Source of the DNA: Candidatus Bathyarchaeota archaeon
Lineage (GTDB): Archaea; Thermoproteota; Bathyarchaeia; 40CM-2-53-6; RBG-13-38-9
Length of the DNA: 9,022 bases
Assembly (NCBI GenBank): GCA_026394315.1
Contig: JAPKYM010000174.1
Location: 1-9,022 of the forward strand
Reading direction: 5' to 3'
In this document: positions 1-6,148 of the stretch, in pieces
Position numbering within the stretch: the stretch's first letter is position 1
Layout of the letters: the number at the start of each line of letters is the position of its first letter
The notes under the pieces: generated by a model
What the model was told of the DNA's origin: nothing
Seen by the model: only the letters and a program-made list of their open reading frames with translations
Databases searched by the model: none
Program-made: the position numbers and the translations under genes

Positions 1-327
1 AGGTCACTGACAATAAACCAGCTTAGAGATCTCACAAAACTGACTGAAGTAGCCTTTGAGGCCGACAAGGCCGGCGCAATAATACTCGGTGGTGGTCTGC
101 CAAAGCACCACCTCATGATGGCTAACATGCTGAGAGGAGGACTCGACGCCGCAATCCAGATAACGATGGATAGGCCTGAGGCCGGTGGTCTCAGCGGCGC
201 CCCACTTGAGGAGGCCATAAGCTGGGGAAAAATTCGCAATGAGAAAAAGATAGTCACACTGATAGGCGATGCTACTATAATGTTCCCCTTAATAGTCGCC
301 ACTGCACTGGATGCAATTAAGGACTGA
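1..327 (+). CDS. dys: Deoxyhypusine synthase, C-terminal part (5' end outside window)
   Basis: This enzyme transfers the aminobutyl group of spermidine, using NAD, to a lysine of translation factor aIF5A, the first step of hypusine formation in the cytoplasm. The frame is open from base 1 and ends at TGA 325-327, leaving 108 residues. Visible family signatures are GGGLPKH (about residues 30-36), GLSGA (63-67) and EEAISWGKI (70-78), in which Lys77 matches the catalytic lysine (Lys329 in human). The C-terminal IGDATIMFPL block is also typical. Compared from memory with the human enzyme, the DGSDSGA stretch reads AGGLSGA here, so an NAD/spermidine-contact aspartate and a serine differ; several archaeal forms may share this. 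SRP54 follows 36 bp downstream on the same strand. The family assignment is secure; the N-terminal half cannot be judged. Confidence 0.95.
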   Translation, partial: RSLTINQLRDLTKLTEVAFEADKAGAIILGGGLPKHHLMMANMLRGGLDAAIQITMDRPEAGGLSGAPLEEAISWGKIRNEKKIVTLIGDATIMFPLIVATALDAIKD

Positions 328-363
328 CAGCGCGCGCGTCTAAGGAGAGGTTAAAAGAGACAA

Positions 364-1695
364 TTGAGCGCCCTTGAAGGCCTAGGCAAATCCCTCGGTG
401 ACGCTGTAAAGAGGCTCTTGCGACTACCAATCGTTGATGAAAAAGCGATAAAGGAGCTAGTTAAGGATCTCCAGAGAATCCTACTTGCAGCAGATGTCAA
501 TGTGAACCTAGTCCTTGAGATCTCAAAAAGAGTCGAGGAGAGATCGCTGAATGAGGTTCTTCCCCCTGGCATATCAAGACGGGATCACGTCATAAAAGTC
601 CTCTACGAGGAGATCACACGGTTCTTAGGTGACAAGCCAGCGAAACTCACACTGGAACCGGCCAAGACAACCACCATAATGCTTGTCGGTATCCAGGGAA
701 GTGGAAAGACAACCAGTACAGTGAAACTCGCCAGGTTCTACCAAAAACGCGGACTGAAAATAGCCATAATATGTGCAGATACATTCAGACCTGGGGCCTT
801 CGAACAACTAAAGCAATTAGCCGACAGAGTCAATATAACAACATTTGGAGTGAAGGGTGAGACCAACCCGGAAAAGATAGCTCGACAAGGCCTAGAGGTC
901 TTTCGCAAGGAAGACTTTGACGTGATAATAGTAGATACTGCAGGACGACACAAGAATGAGAAGGATCTCATGGAAGAAATGCGCAGACTCTCGGACGCCA
1001 TAAAACCCGACGAGATTATGCTGGTCATAGATGGTACAATAGGTCAACAAGCATCAACCCAAGCTGCAGCCTTCAATCAGATTACTCCGATAGGCTCGAT
1101 ATACCTAACCAAGATCGATGGATCCGCTAAAGGGGGTGGGGCTCTCTCAGCCGTCGCAGCAACTGGATCGAAGATAAAATTCATCGGAACAGGAGAGAAG
1201 ATCGAAGACATAGAGCAATTTGTGCCTGCAAACTTCGTCGGTAGACTAATGGGAATGGGAGACATTCAAGCCCTTGTTGATCGAGTCAAAGAAGCAGCGC
1301 TTAACCTCCCCAAAGGAAAGACCAAAGAGATACTGAGCGGCAGGTTTACGCTCAAAGATATGTACAACCAGATGGAAGCAATTAGAAAGATGGGACCCTT
1401 GAAGAAAATATGGAGTATGATTCCAGGAGGCTACAATCTCCCTGAGGATATGGCTGACGTTGCTGAGAAAAGGCTGGATTCTTGGAGGTTCATAATTCAA
1501 TCCATGTGCAAGCAAGAGATAGAGAATCCAAAAATCATAGACTCCTCAAGAACTAGACGAATCGCAAGAGGCTCAGGGAGAAGCGAGAAGGAAGTCAAGG
1601 AACTCCTGAGCCAATATGCGACTATGAAGAGAATGCTCAAGTCCATGAAAAGGCAGCATTCCAAGCTGATGAGGAGGCTCCCATTCTCCGCTTAG
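364..1695 (+). CDS. srp54: Signal recognition particle GTPase SRP54 (Ffh homologue)
   Basis: SRP54 binds signal sequences and 7S RNA and delivers ribosomes to the membrane receptor FtsY. The 443-residue protein has the full NGM layout. The N domain begins LEGLGKSLGDAV. The P-loop GIQGSGKTT is at 109-117, DTAGRH at 191-196 and TKIDG at 249-253. A methionine-rich M domain runs from about 300, with the SRP RNA-binding motif RRIARGSG at 398-405. Length is normal for the family. The start is TTG: the conserved N domain begins at once, no ATG lies nearby in frame, and a purine-rich AAGGAGAGG sits at 342-350, about 13 nt upstream, slightly far for a Shine-Dalgarno. A GCGCGCGCG run (330-338) fills the short gap after deoxyhypusine synthase. 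The two genes may be co-transcribed, since no convincing TATA box separates them. Confidence 0.97.
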   Translation: MSALEGLGKSLGDAVKRLLRLPIVDEKAIKELVKDLQRILLAADVNVNLVLEISKRVEERSLNEVLPPGISRRDHVIKVLYEEITRFLGDKPAKLTLEPAKTTTIMLVGIQGSGKTTSTVKLARFYQKRGLKIAIICADTFRPGAFEQLKQLADRVNITTFGVKGETNPEKIARQGLEVFRKEDFDVIIVDTAGRHKNEKDLMEEMRRLSDAIKPDEIMLVIDGTIGQQASTQAAAFNQITPIGSIYLTKIDGSAKGGGALSAVAATGSKIKFIGTGEKIEDIEQFVPANFVGRLMGMGDIQALVDRVKEAALNLPKGKTKEILSGRFTLKDMYNQMEAIRKMGPLKKIWSMIPGGYNLPEDMADVAEKRLDSWRFIIQSMCKQEIENPKIIDSSRTRRIARGSGRSEKEVKELLSQYATMKRMLKSMKRQHSKLMRRLPFSA

Positions 1696-1712
1696 ATCAA
1701 TCTTAAGAATTG

Positions 1713-1720
1713 TTTATAAG
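1713..1720 (+). promoter_or_regulatory. TATA box for the rpl21e-rpo4 pair
   Basis: TTTATAAG lies in the 84-bp gap after SRP54. Archaeal transcription would start about 25 bp downstream, near 1740, giving a leader of about 40 nt. A GGAG at 1765-1768 then lies 11 nt before the L21e ATG. The call rests on motif and spacing only. Confidence 0.55.
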
Positions 1721-1779
1721 ACGAATACATTAAGGGGTTGAAGTTATTCCCCCAGAACTGAATAGGAGATTGACTGCCA

Positions 1780-2076
1780 ATGCCAAGAAAATCAAAAGGC
1801 TACCGTTTCCGTACCAGATCGCTCTTCAAGAAGAAGCCACGACAGAGAGGCAAGATAGGGTTGAGTAGGCTCCTTCAATCCTACAAGATCGGCGACCGCG
1901 TGGTCATAACTGTCGAACCCAGCATACATAAAGGTATGCCGCATAAGAGATTCCATGGGAGCGTGGGGGTTGTAAAGCAGCACCGAGGGAGGAGTTACAT
2001 GGTAGCCGTAGCCGCCGGGGGAAAAGAGAAACAGGTAATTGCACGGCCTGAACATCTAAGACCGTTCAAGGGATGA
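1780..2076 (+). CDS. rpl21e: 50S ribosomal protein L21e
   Basis: A protein of the archaeal/eukaryotic large ribosomal subunit with no bacterial counterpart. Its 98 residues match the family over the whole length: a basic N-terminus (MPRKSKGYRFRTRS), the core IGDRVVITVEPSIHKGMPHKRFHG, which is rich in RNA-contacting basic residues (quoted here in two pieces: IGDRVVITVEPS at about 37-48, IHKGMPHKRFHG at 49-60), and the closing ARPEHLRPFKG. ATG 1780 has a GGAG 11 nt upstream. The stop codon is 4 bp before the Rpo4 start, so the two are surely translated from one mRNA. Pairing of L21e with the polymerase subunit Rpo4 is a recurrent archaeal arrangement. Confidence 0.97.
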   Translation: MPRKSKGYRFRTRSLFKKKPRQRGKIGLSRLLQSYKIGDRVVITVEPSIHKGMPHKRFHGSVGVVKQHRGRSYMVAVAAGGKEKQVIARPEHLRPFKG

Positions 2077-2080
2077 ACTC

Positions 2081-2419
2081 ATGCCTAGGAAGATCCTTGA
2101 GTCTACTGAAGCGACTATAGCTGAAGCGAAAAGGATCCTTGAGCGGGCGGACGAGTCAGAGCTTGGGGAATTCCAACGTAGAGTGCTGGAGTATGACCAG
2201 AAGTTTGCGAAGCTGAAGGCTGACAAGGCACGAAAACTTACTTCAGATCTGGTATCTGGTTTTGGGATTGAGAGAAAAGAAGCTGTTCAGGTGGTCAACT
2301 GTATGCCCCAAACCATAGGGGAACTGAGATCTATACTGCCCTCTAAGGGTAGAATCCTAACGACGGAGCAACTTGAAGAAATGCTCAAAGCCATAGAGAA
2401 GTTTAGGGAAAAGGAATAG
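2081..2419 (+). CDS. rpo4: DNA-directed RNA polymerase subunit Rpo4 (RpoF, Rpb4 family)
   Basis: Rpo4 pairs with Rpo7 to form the polymerase stalk, which helps in promoter opening and processivity. The 112-residue protein shows the helical HRDC-like Rpb4 fold signatures: a charged helix around 29-48 (EFQRRVLEYDQKFAKL), the segment ERKEAVQVVNCMPQTIGEL at about 64-82, and a C-terminal LTTEQLEEMLKAIEKF helix. Length is usual for archaeal members. It starts 4 bp after the L21e stop, so it is probably translationally coupled; the L21e 3' end supplies a GGATG just upstream. In many archaea a DUF655 gene and the rRNA dimethyltransferase gene come next, but here an htpX-type gene with its own promoter follows. 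Confidence 0.93.
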   Translation: MPRKILESTEATIAEAKRILERADESELGEFQRRVLEYDQKFAKLKADKARKLTSDLVSGFGIERKEAVQVVNCMPQTIGELRSILPSKGRILTTEQLEEMLKAIEKFREKE

Positions 2420-2437
2420 CCCGTTCGCGCGCAAGTT

Positions 2438-2446
2438 GTTTAAGTA
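2438..2446 (+). promoter_or_regulatory. TATA-like box and ribosome-binding site for htpX
   Basis: GTTTAAGTA lies in the 66-bp gap after rpo4. A start near 2468 would leave a leader of about 18 nt containing GGAG (2473-2476), 9 nt before ATG 2486. A CGCGCGC run at 2426-2432 sits 5 bp upstream of the box. Inferred from motif and spacing. Confidence 0.45.
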
Positions 2447-2485
2447 GCTTTTCCAATTTTACATCAAGAAACGGAGATCGAGATT

Positions 2486-3373
2486 ATGAACCTTCTGAAG
2501 CTCCGATTATCAATGATCGGGACACTAGTTTTGCTTATTGCTGTTTCTACACTCTTCTTCGCCGTGATCTTGAGTTTGCTGGGGTCTATCAGCATAATGT
2601 CCATGCTGTTCTTCGTTTTACTTTTCAATGTTGCCCAGTGGCTCTTCGCTCCGTACATAATTGGGGCGATGTACCGAGCAAAGGAGGTTTCAAAATCCGA
2701 CCGTCCTGAGCTACATAGCATTGTCGAGCGCCTCAGTCAGAAGCTAGGCTTGAACATGCCAAAGGTCATGTTGGCAAGCATTCCGATTCCTAATGCGTTT
2801 GCCTACGGATCACCAATTGGCGGGAATCGAATCGCCGTGACTGCTGGTTTGCTGGACAGCCTTGAGACAGAAGAGGTTGAAGCCGTCTTAGGTCATGAGC
2901 TCGGTCACCTGAAGCACAGAGACGTCCAGATAATGATGTTCGCTTCGGTCCTGCCAGCAGTCTTCTACTACCTTGGCTACTCGATGATGATGTCCTCGTG
3001 GTATGGTGGTGGAAGACAGAGAGAGGAGGGCGGAGGTGCTTATGCAGACGCGACGAGTGCTTCAATAGTCGAAGATGGTCCGCGCAAGCTTTCAGAAGCC
3101 TTGGCCAAGATTGTCGCTTCCACAGGCAGGTTGAAACGATATCGTAGCGGGACAGGGAATCTCAATGCCTTCAAAGCACTCTTTATCGAAGATCCTGACA
3201 GTGCTGAGCGAGACCAGATGGCAATGGCCAACACCAGGATGTTCAAGACAGACCAGCAACTAGTTCAAGAGATAATCTCCAGAAGGATAAGTACAGCAGA
3301 TAGGCTTATCGAGCTTCTGTCAACTCATCCGAACATTGTGAAACGTCTACAAGCGTTGCAGAGCCTATCGTAG
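2486..3373 (+). CDS. htpX: HtpX-like M48 membrane zinc protease, apparently lacking one membrane helix and a zinc ligand
   Basis: HtpX family proteases degrade damaged membrane proteins. The 295-residue protein has two N-terminal helices (about 9-32 and 36-58), the metalloprotease motif HELGH (137-141) followed by LKHRD, a third helix (about 147-169), and the usual C-terminus with STHPNIVKRLQAL. In the family a fourth helix follows and ends in a (R)E-Y-x-A-D motif whose glutamate is the third zinc ligand. Here the third helix runs through a glycine-rich linker (174-184) directly into AYADATSAS (185-193). The position four before Asp188, where the glutamate is expected, is Gly184. The downstream part (DGPRKLSEALAKIV) is normal and in frame. 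I infer an in-frame loss of roughly 35-45 residues. The product may be inactive, or Glu180/Glu181 may substitute. ATG 2486 has a good ribosome-binding site. Confidence 0.88.
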   Translation: MNLLKLRLSMIGTLVLLIAVSTLFFAVILSLLGSISIMSMLFFVLLFNVAQWLFAPYIIGAMYRAKEVSKSDRPELHSIVERLSQKLGLNMPKVMLASIPIPNAFAYGSPIGGNRIAVTAGLLDSLETEEVEAVLGHELGHLKHRDVQIMMFASVLPAVFYYLGYSMMMSSWYGGGRQREEGGGAYADATSASIVEDGPRKLSEALAKIVASTGRLKRYRSGTGNLNAFKALFIEDPDSAERDQMAMANTRMFKTDQQLVQEIISRRISTADRLIELLSTHPNIVKRLQALQSLS

Positions 3374-3436
3374 AGCTTGGTTTCACAGGGATCCCAAGAG
3401 ATTAGTGAATCGCGACTTTCCAGTATGTAGCGCGCA

Positions 3437-3778
3437 CTAGGACTTTAGATACTCGATTATTGCTGAGATCTCATCTGCGCTGAGCTTGTTTCCGAATGGC
3501 GGCATACCTTTGTCTACATTTCCATTCTCAATTGCAGCTCTATTCACATTACTTGTAGTGAGCGCCTTGGCGCTTCCTCCAGCGCCTTTCGCACCGTGGC
3601 ACGGCGAACAGTTGTCCTTGTAGAGCTTTGCACCGTCTGCACTTGCGCTCGTAGTTGTTGGTTTAGCCGGTTGGGTCGTCGTTAAAGGTGTTGAAGGTCA
3701 TGAAGACATGTAGTAGGCACCTGCTGCAGCGATTATCACAACAACAGCAACCATGCCAATTACTGAGCGACTCCCCAA
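3437..3778 (-). pseudogene. Membrane-anchored class I cytochrome c, interrupted by in-frame TGA
   Basis: Read on the minus strand, one frame gives a membrane anchor (VIGMVAVVVIIAAAGAYYM, codons 6-24), a Ser/Thr/Pro-rich linker (STPLTTTQPAKPTTTSASA) and a heme domain. The heme domain has ADGAKLYKDNCSPCHGAKG with heme motif C57-S-P-C60-H61 (bases 3596-3610), GMPPF supplying a likely axial Met92, and a C-terminal LSADEISAIIEYLKS helix ending at TAG 3437-3439. This is the architecture of small monoheme electron-transfer cytochromes held on the outer face of the membrane. Codon 27 (3698-3700) is TGA, in the same frame as both flanks, with no usable restart codon between it and the CXXCH motif. A single change to TCA would restore it. 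The proposed TTG start (3776-3778) is uncertain. A TATA-like TTTTTAGA (3813-3820) fits upstream. It could be a fresh pseudogene or a sequencing error. Confidence 0.8.
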
Positions 3779-3985
3779 GTCGAAACCATCAACACAGATT
3801 CTAGCATATCGCTCTAAAAACCTTTTCCAGAAATATGAAGATAAGCCGTTGAACGGCCATCTAGGTGGAGTAATCCGAATGCGAAAGTGCTAATAGAAAC
3901 TACTATACGCAGTGAAGTCTGACCCAAGTTGTTGAAGACAGTCGCGGAGTTAGGAGATATTTCAGATCCTGTCTTGGTGTAACAG
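3779..3985. promoter_or_regulatory. Divergent spacer between cytochrome c and thiW
   Basis: This spacer holds no recognisable gene. On the minus strand, TTTTTAGA at 3813-3820 could drive the cytochrome, starting near 3790. On the plus strand, GATATTT at 3956-3962 lies about 25 bp before the thiW ATG and would give a leaderless transcript. An interrupted palindrome GCCGTT-G-AACGGC is at 3845-3857; arms this short are expected by chance a few times in 9 kb. I looked for a TPP aptamer here (CTGAGA plus ACCTGAT cores) and found none. Confidence 0.4.
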
Positions 3986-4501
3986 ATGTCTAGAAGATGG
4001 AACAAAATGTCCTCAAAAAGAGCTGCAGCAACAGCGGTTATGGTAGCTGCAGCAGTTGTGCTGTCGCCTCTTTCTTTCCCAGTAGGTCCAGCAAGAGTCT
4101 ACCCTGCACAGCATATGATAAACGGTGTTGGAGGTGTACTGTTAGGCCCGTGGTATGCCATGCTTACAGCTGTGTTGTCCGCTATCATCCGAAACTCCTT
4201 AGGTACAGGGACATTATTTGCATTCCCAGGAGGAATCCCAGGAGCGCTTATTGTAGGCCTTGTACACCACTACCTCTGGAGGAAGGACTATGCGGTTCTC
4301 ACTGAGCCCATCGGAACCGCAGTCGGGGCAGTCATCAGTGCCTTGTTAGTGGCACCAATTGCTCACCAGTACGGCTTTGCAAAGTCTGTGCTTCCTCTCG
4401 AAGGCTTTATGATATTTTTCCTTTTAAGTAGCATTCCGGGATCCATTTTGGGTCTTGCGGCTCTACTCGTCATACGTAGAAGCGGAATATCTCTCCCGTA
4501 G
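3986..4501 (+). CDS. thiW: ThiW, ECF transporter S component for thiamine thiazole precursor
   Basis: ThiW proteins are small membrane S components of energy-coupling-factor importers, assigned on genomic grounds to hydroxyethylthiazole uptake. The 171-residue protein has about five hydrophobic segments and conserved blocks remembered from the family: FPVGPARVYPAQHMINGVGG (31-50), LLGPWYAML (52-60), IIRNSLGTGTLFAFPGGIPG (67-86) and EPIGTAVGAVISALL (107-121). Length is normal. ATG 3986 follows an in-frame stop (TAA 3980-3982) and has no clear ribosome-binding site; a TATA-like GATATTT about 25 bp upstream suggests a leaderless message. Met8 (4007) is an alternative start. No EcfA or EcfT is in the window. 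Thiamine genes 1.9 kb downstream (cytX, thiDN) support the assignment, although this copy lacks the TPP riboswitch seen there. Confidence 0.88.
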   Translation: MSRRWNKMSSKRAAATAVMVAAAVVLSPLSFPVGPARVYPAQHMINGVGGVLLGPWYAMLTAVLSAIIRNSLGTGTLFAFPGGIPGALIVGLVHHYLWRKDYAVLTEPIGTAVGAVISALLVAPIAHQYGFAKSVLPLEGFMIFFLLSSIPGSILGLAALLVIRRSGISLP

Positions 4502-4523
4502 GCGCGTGTCGTAGGAAGGCGTA

Positions 4524-4543
4524 ATCTAATATGATGATTAGAT
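4524..4543. repeat. 7-bp inverted repeat before the P-loop NTPase gene
   Basis: ATCTAAT and ATTAGAT face each other across a 6-nt spacer (ATGATG), 23 bp after the thiW stop and about 20 bp upstream of a TATA-like CAAATATTC (4561-4569). It could be an operator or a weak hairpin. Arms of this length in AT-rich DNA are not rare by chance. Confidence 0.35.
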
Positions 4544-4586
4544 AACACATGCTCATCTTTCAAATATTCTGACCAAGATATCTCCT

Positions 4587-5204
4587 ATGTTTGTACATAC
4601 TGTCGGACAAGGAATCGCAGAAATGCAGCCGAACGTACAGGACAAATTCGTTTTCACATACCTCCATAATCGGAGGACTTTAATTCTTGGCGAGGTTTCC
4701 ACCGGAAAAACTACGATGACAGCGAAGCTCCTGCTGGAAGCGCTCAGATCAGAGATCCCAAATGAGATCACAGTAATTGATATGGCCCCCAAAAAGATCA
4801 AATATGACGATAAGACGATCGGGGGAAAGATGTCAGACATAATCGAACTACCACCTTTAGTTCAACTAATTCGACCCAAGAAGATTAATGCTCCCAGATA
4901 CTCAGCAAAAGATCAGTATGAACTAATTCGTCAAGTGGAAGAAAACGGTAGAGTAATTGAGGAGGCTTTGGAACATTATCTGCGCAAGCCGACACGAGTT
5001 CTGTTCATCAATGATCTTTCTCTATATTTCCAGTCTGGCAGATTGAAATCAGCTTTAGATGCTATGACTGAAGCGGAAACATTCGTAGCTAATGCCTATC
5101 ACGGAAGATCCCTGGACAACGATCTAGGCACGGGGGTATCCACCACAGAACGAAGACTTGTGGAAATTCTCGCACGGGCAGTAGATCTTTTGATATATCT
5201 TTGA
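4587..5204 (+). CDS. P-loop NTPase of unknown function
   Basis: I do not recognise the specific family. The 205-residue soluble protein has a Walker A motif GEVSTGKTT (35-43) after a short beta strand (TLILG), and a plausible Walker B VLFIND (138-143) followed by LSLYFQSG. A strand EITVIDMAP (about 60-68) lies between them. A distinctive C-terminal block reads ANAYHGRSLDNDLGTG, then ERRLVEILARAVDLLIYL. There is no ABC signature (LSGGQ-like), so it is not an EcfA subunit, and no GTPase NKxD is evident. ATG 4587 has no Shine-Dalgarno; a TATA-like CAAATATTC about 22 bp upstream suggests a leaderless transcript. Met13 is an alternative start. It lies between thiW (85 bp upstream, same strand) and a convergent S-component gene (41 bp gap), so a link to vitamin uptake is possible but only by position. 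Confidence 0.8.
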   Translation: MFVHTVGQGIAEMQPNVQDKFVFTYLHNRRTLILGEVSTGKTTMTAKLLLEALRSEIPNEITVIDMAPKKIKYDDKTIGGKMSDIIELPPLVQLIRPKKINAPRYSAKDQYELIRQVEENGRVIEEALEHYLRKPTRVLFINDLSLYFQSGRLKSALDAMTEAETFVANAYHGRSLDNDLGTGVSTTERRLVEILARAVDLLIYL

Positions 5205-5245
5205 AGTCGAATCAACAGAGACTCAATTACAGATGCATTAGAAGA

Positions 5246-6061
5246 CTATTGGTTCCTTGTCAAGCGTGACGAACGTAGAACGGTTATCAGGCCAGCCCCG
5301 AAGATCATAGCAATGACGGCCATTAGCAGCCTTTCAGCTCCTGAGATTGGTAGCATGAACATGAATAACGCAGGTATGCTAGGAAGCCCCATAGAATGAA
5401 GAATTGACTCAACAGTCAATGTTGGAATGAATAACCCCAGACCCACGATGAATATTATGTTTCCAAGCATGTGATCAGCAATCAATCCACAATAGCTGGA
5501 TAGAAAAACCGCTAAAGACCGCCTTTTCCTACCGCCTTCTTCCATGAAAGTTGAGATCTTTCCTCTAAAAACAACTATCACGACTAGGCCGGCCCAATGT
5601 ATGATCGGATAAAGTGGTACCTGTTGGCCAACCCATGTCATGTACCAGCCAAGTATCAGTACAAAGACCGTCAAGGCTGCTAATATCCAGCCCTTAGTAC
5701 TATGTCTCATAATACTTACGCGCTTCCTCGATAACATGCCTGCCACAAACGCTGAAACGGCTGGACAGAAAGAAGTCAGAATGGCAAATACTGGCCAACC
5801 TTTGTAGCCGGCAACAATTATGCCTCCAAGCAGAGCAGCAAGCGCGCCAAGGTATGGACCTATGACAAGGCCGTAGACAGGAGCTATTGCCGCATCCAAT
5901 GTGATTCGTGCACCAGGAAGGCCGATCATCGGGATCCCTGGTAAGAGAATTATCACGGCAACTGACAGCGCTGCAAAGACTGCAACAAGAGATGCCTGCT
6001 TTGCGCTGAGAGATTTCGCTTGTGATTCCAACGTAACCACCTTGAATTTGCCTAATCTCAA
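5246..6061 (-). CDS. ECF transporter S component-like membrane protein, substrate unknown
   Basis: The 271-residue protein has some six to eight hydrophobic helices. Its N-terminal part resembles S components of vitamin ECF importers: a first helix (about 24-45), then GLPGARITLDAAIAPVYGLV (47-66), then a small-residue-rich IGPYLGALAALLGGIIVAG (67-85). A charged loop EEGGRKRR (about 174-181) splits the protein, and GLIADHMLGNIIFIVGLG follows. It is longer than typical S components (170-220 residues). The substrate is not evident; the thiamine locus next door suggests a cofactor precursor, by inference. The start is uncertain: TTG 6061 is the longest, GTG (6038-6040) and TTG (6029-6031) are alternatives, the last preceded by GGTGG. 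A TATA box about 30 bp upstream of TTG 6061 supports a very short leader. It is transcribed divergently from cytX. Confidence 0.75.
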   Translation of the reverse strand: MRLGKFKVVTLESQAKSLSAKQASLVAVFAALSVAVIILLPGIPMIGLPGARITLDAAIAPVYGLVIGPYLGALAALLGGIIVAGYKGWPVFAILTSFCPAVSAFVAGMLSRKRVSIMRHSTKGWILAALTVFVLILGWYMTWVGQQVPLYPIIHWAGLVVIVVFRGKISTFMEEGGRKRRSLAVFLSSYCGLIADHMLGNIIFIVGLGLFIPTLTVESILHSMGLPSIPALFMFMLPISGAERLLMAVIAMIFGAGLITVLRSSRLTRNQ

Positions 6062-6087
6062 TGGAGGCTAGTCAAATAGAATCAGGA

Positions 6088-6098
6088 CAATAAATAAG
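6088..6098 (-). promoter_or_regulatory. TATA box for the minus-strand S-component gene
   Basis: The minus strand reads CTTATTTATTG here. Transcription would begin around 6068, leaving only a few bases before TTG 6061, an almost leaderless message typical of many archaea. No riboswitch fits in so short a leader. Confidence 0.5.
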
Positions 6099-6148
6099 GT
6101 TTGATAGAAGACTTCGGGGGCAGTATGAGTCTGTAAAGGAACTGGTAG

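Noticed and set aside
1246..1515. 89-residue minus-strand open frame inside srp54
   Set aside because: It lies antisense to the conserved M domain of SRP54, has no promoter or ribosome-binding site that I see, and resembles no family.
3437..3697. Cytochrome heme domain translated separately by restart after the TGA
   Set aside because: No ATG, GTG or TTG occurs in frame between the TGA and the CXXCH motif, and such a product would lack a signal or anchor for export and heme attachment.
3698..3700. TGA in the cytochrome gene as a selenocysteine or recoded codon
   Set aside because: It lies between a membrane anchor and a low-complexity linker, where no redox residue is expected, and most archaea outside a few methanogen and Asgard lineages lack selenocysteine. 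Not excluded, but a nonsense change or error is simpler.
3997..4305. 102-residue cysteine-rich open frame overlapping thiW
   Set aside because: It is a different frame of the well-supported ThiW gene; its cysteines and prolines come from out-of-frame reading of membrane-helix codons.
4587..5204. P-loop protein as the EcfA ATPase for the adjacent S components
   Set aside because: It lacks the ABC signature, Q-loop and H-loop layout, and its Walker A to Walker B region does not resemble ABC ATPases.
5205..5245. Terminator hairpin in the convergent spacer
   Set aside because: I see only modest T-runs at the end of the NTPase gene (about 5187-5202) and no stable hairpin; too weak to annotate.
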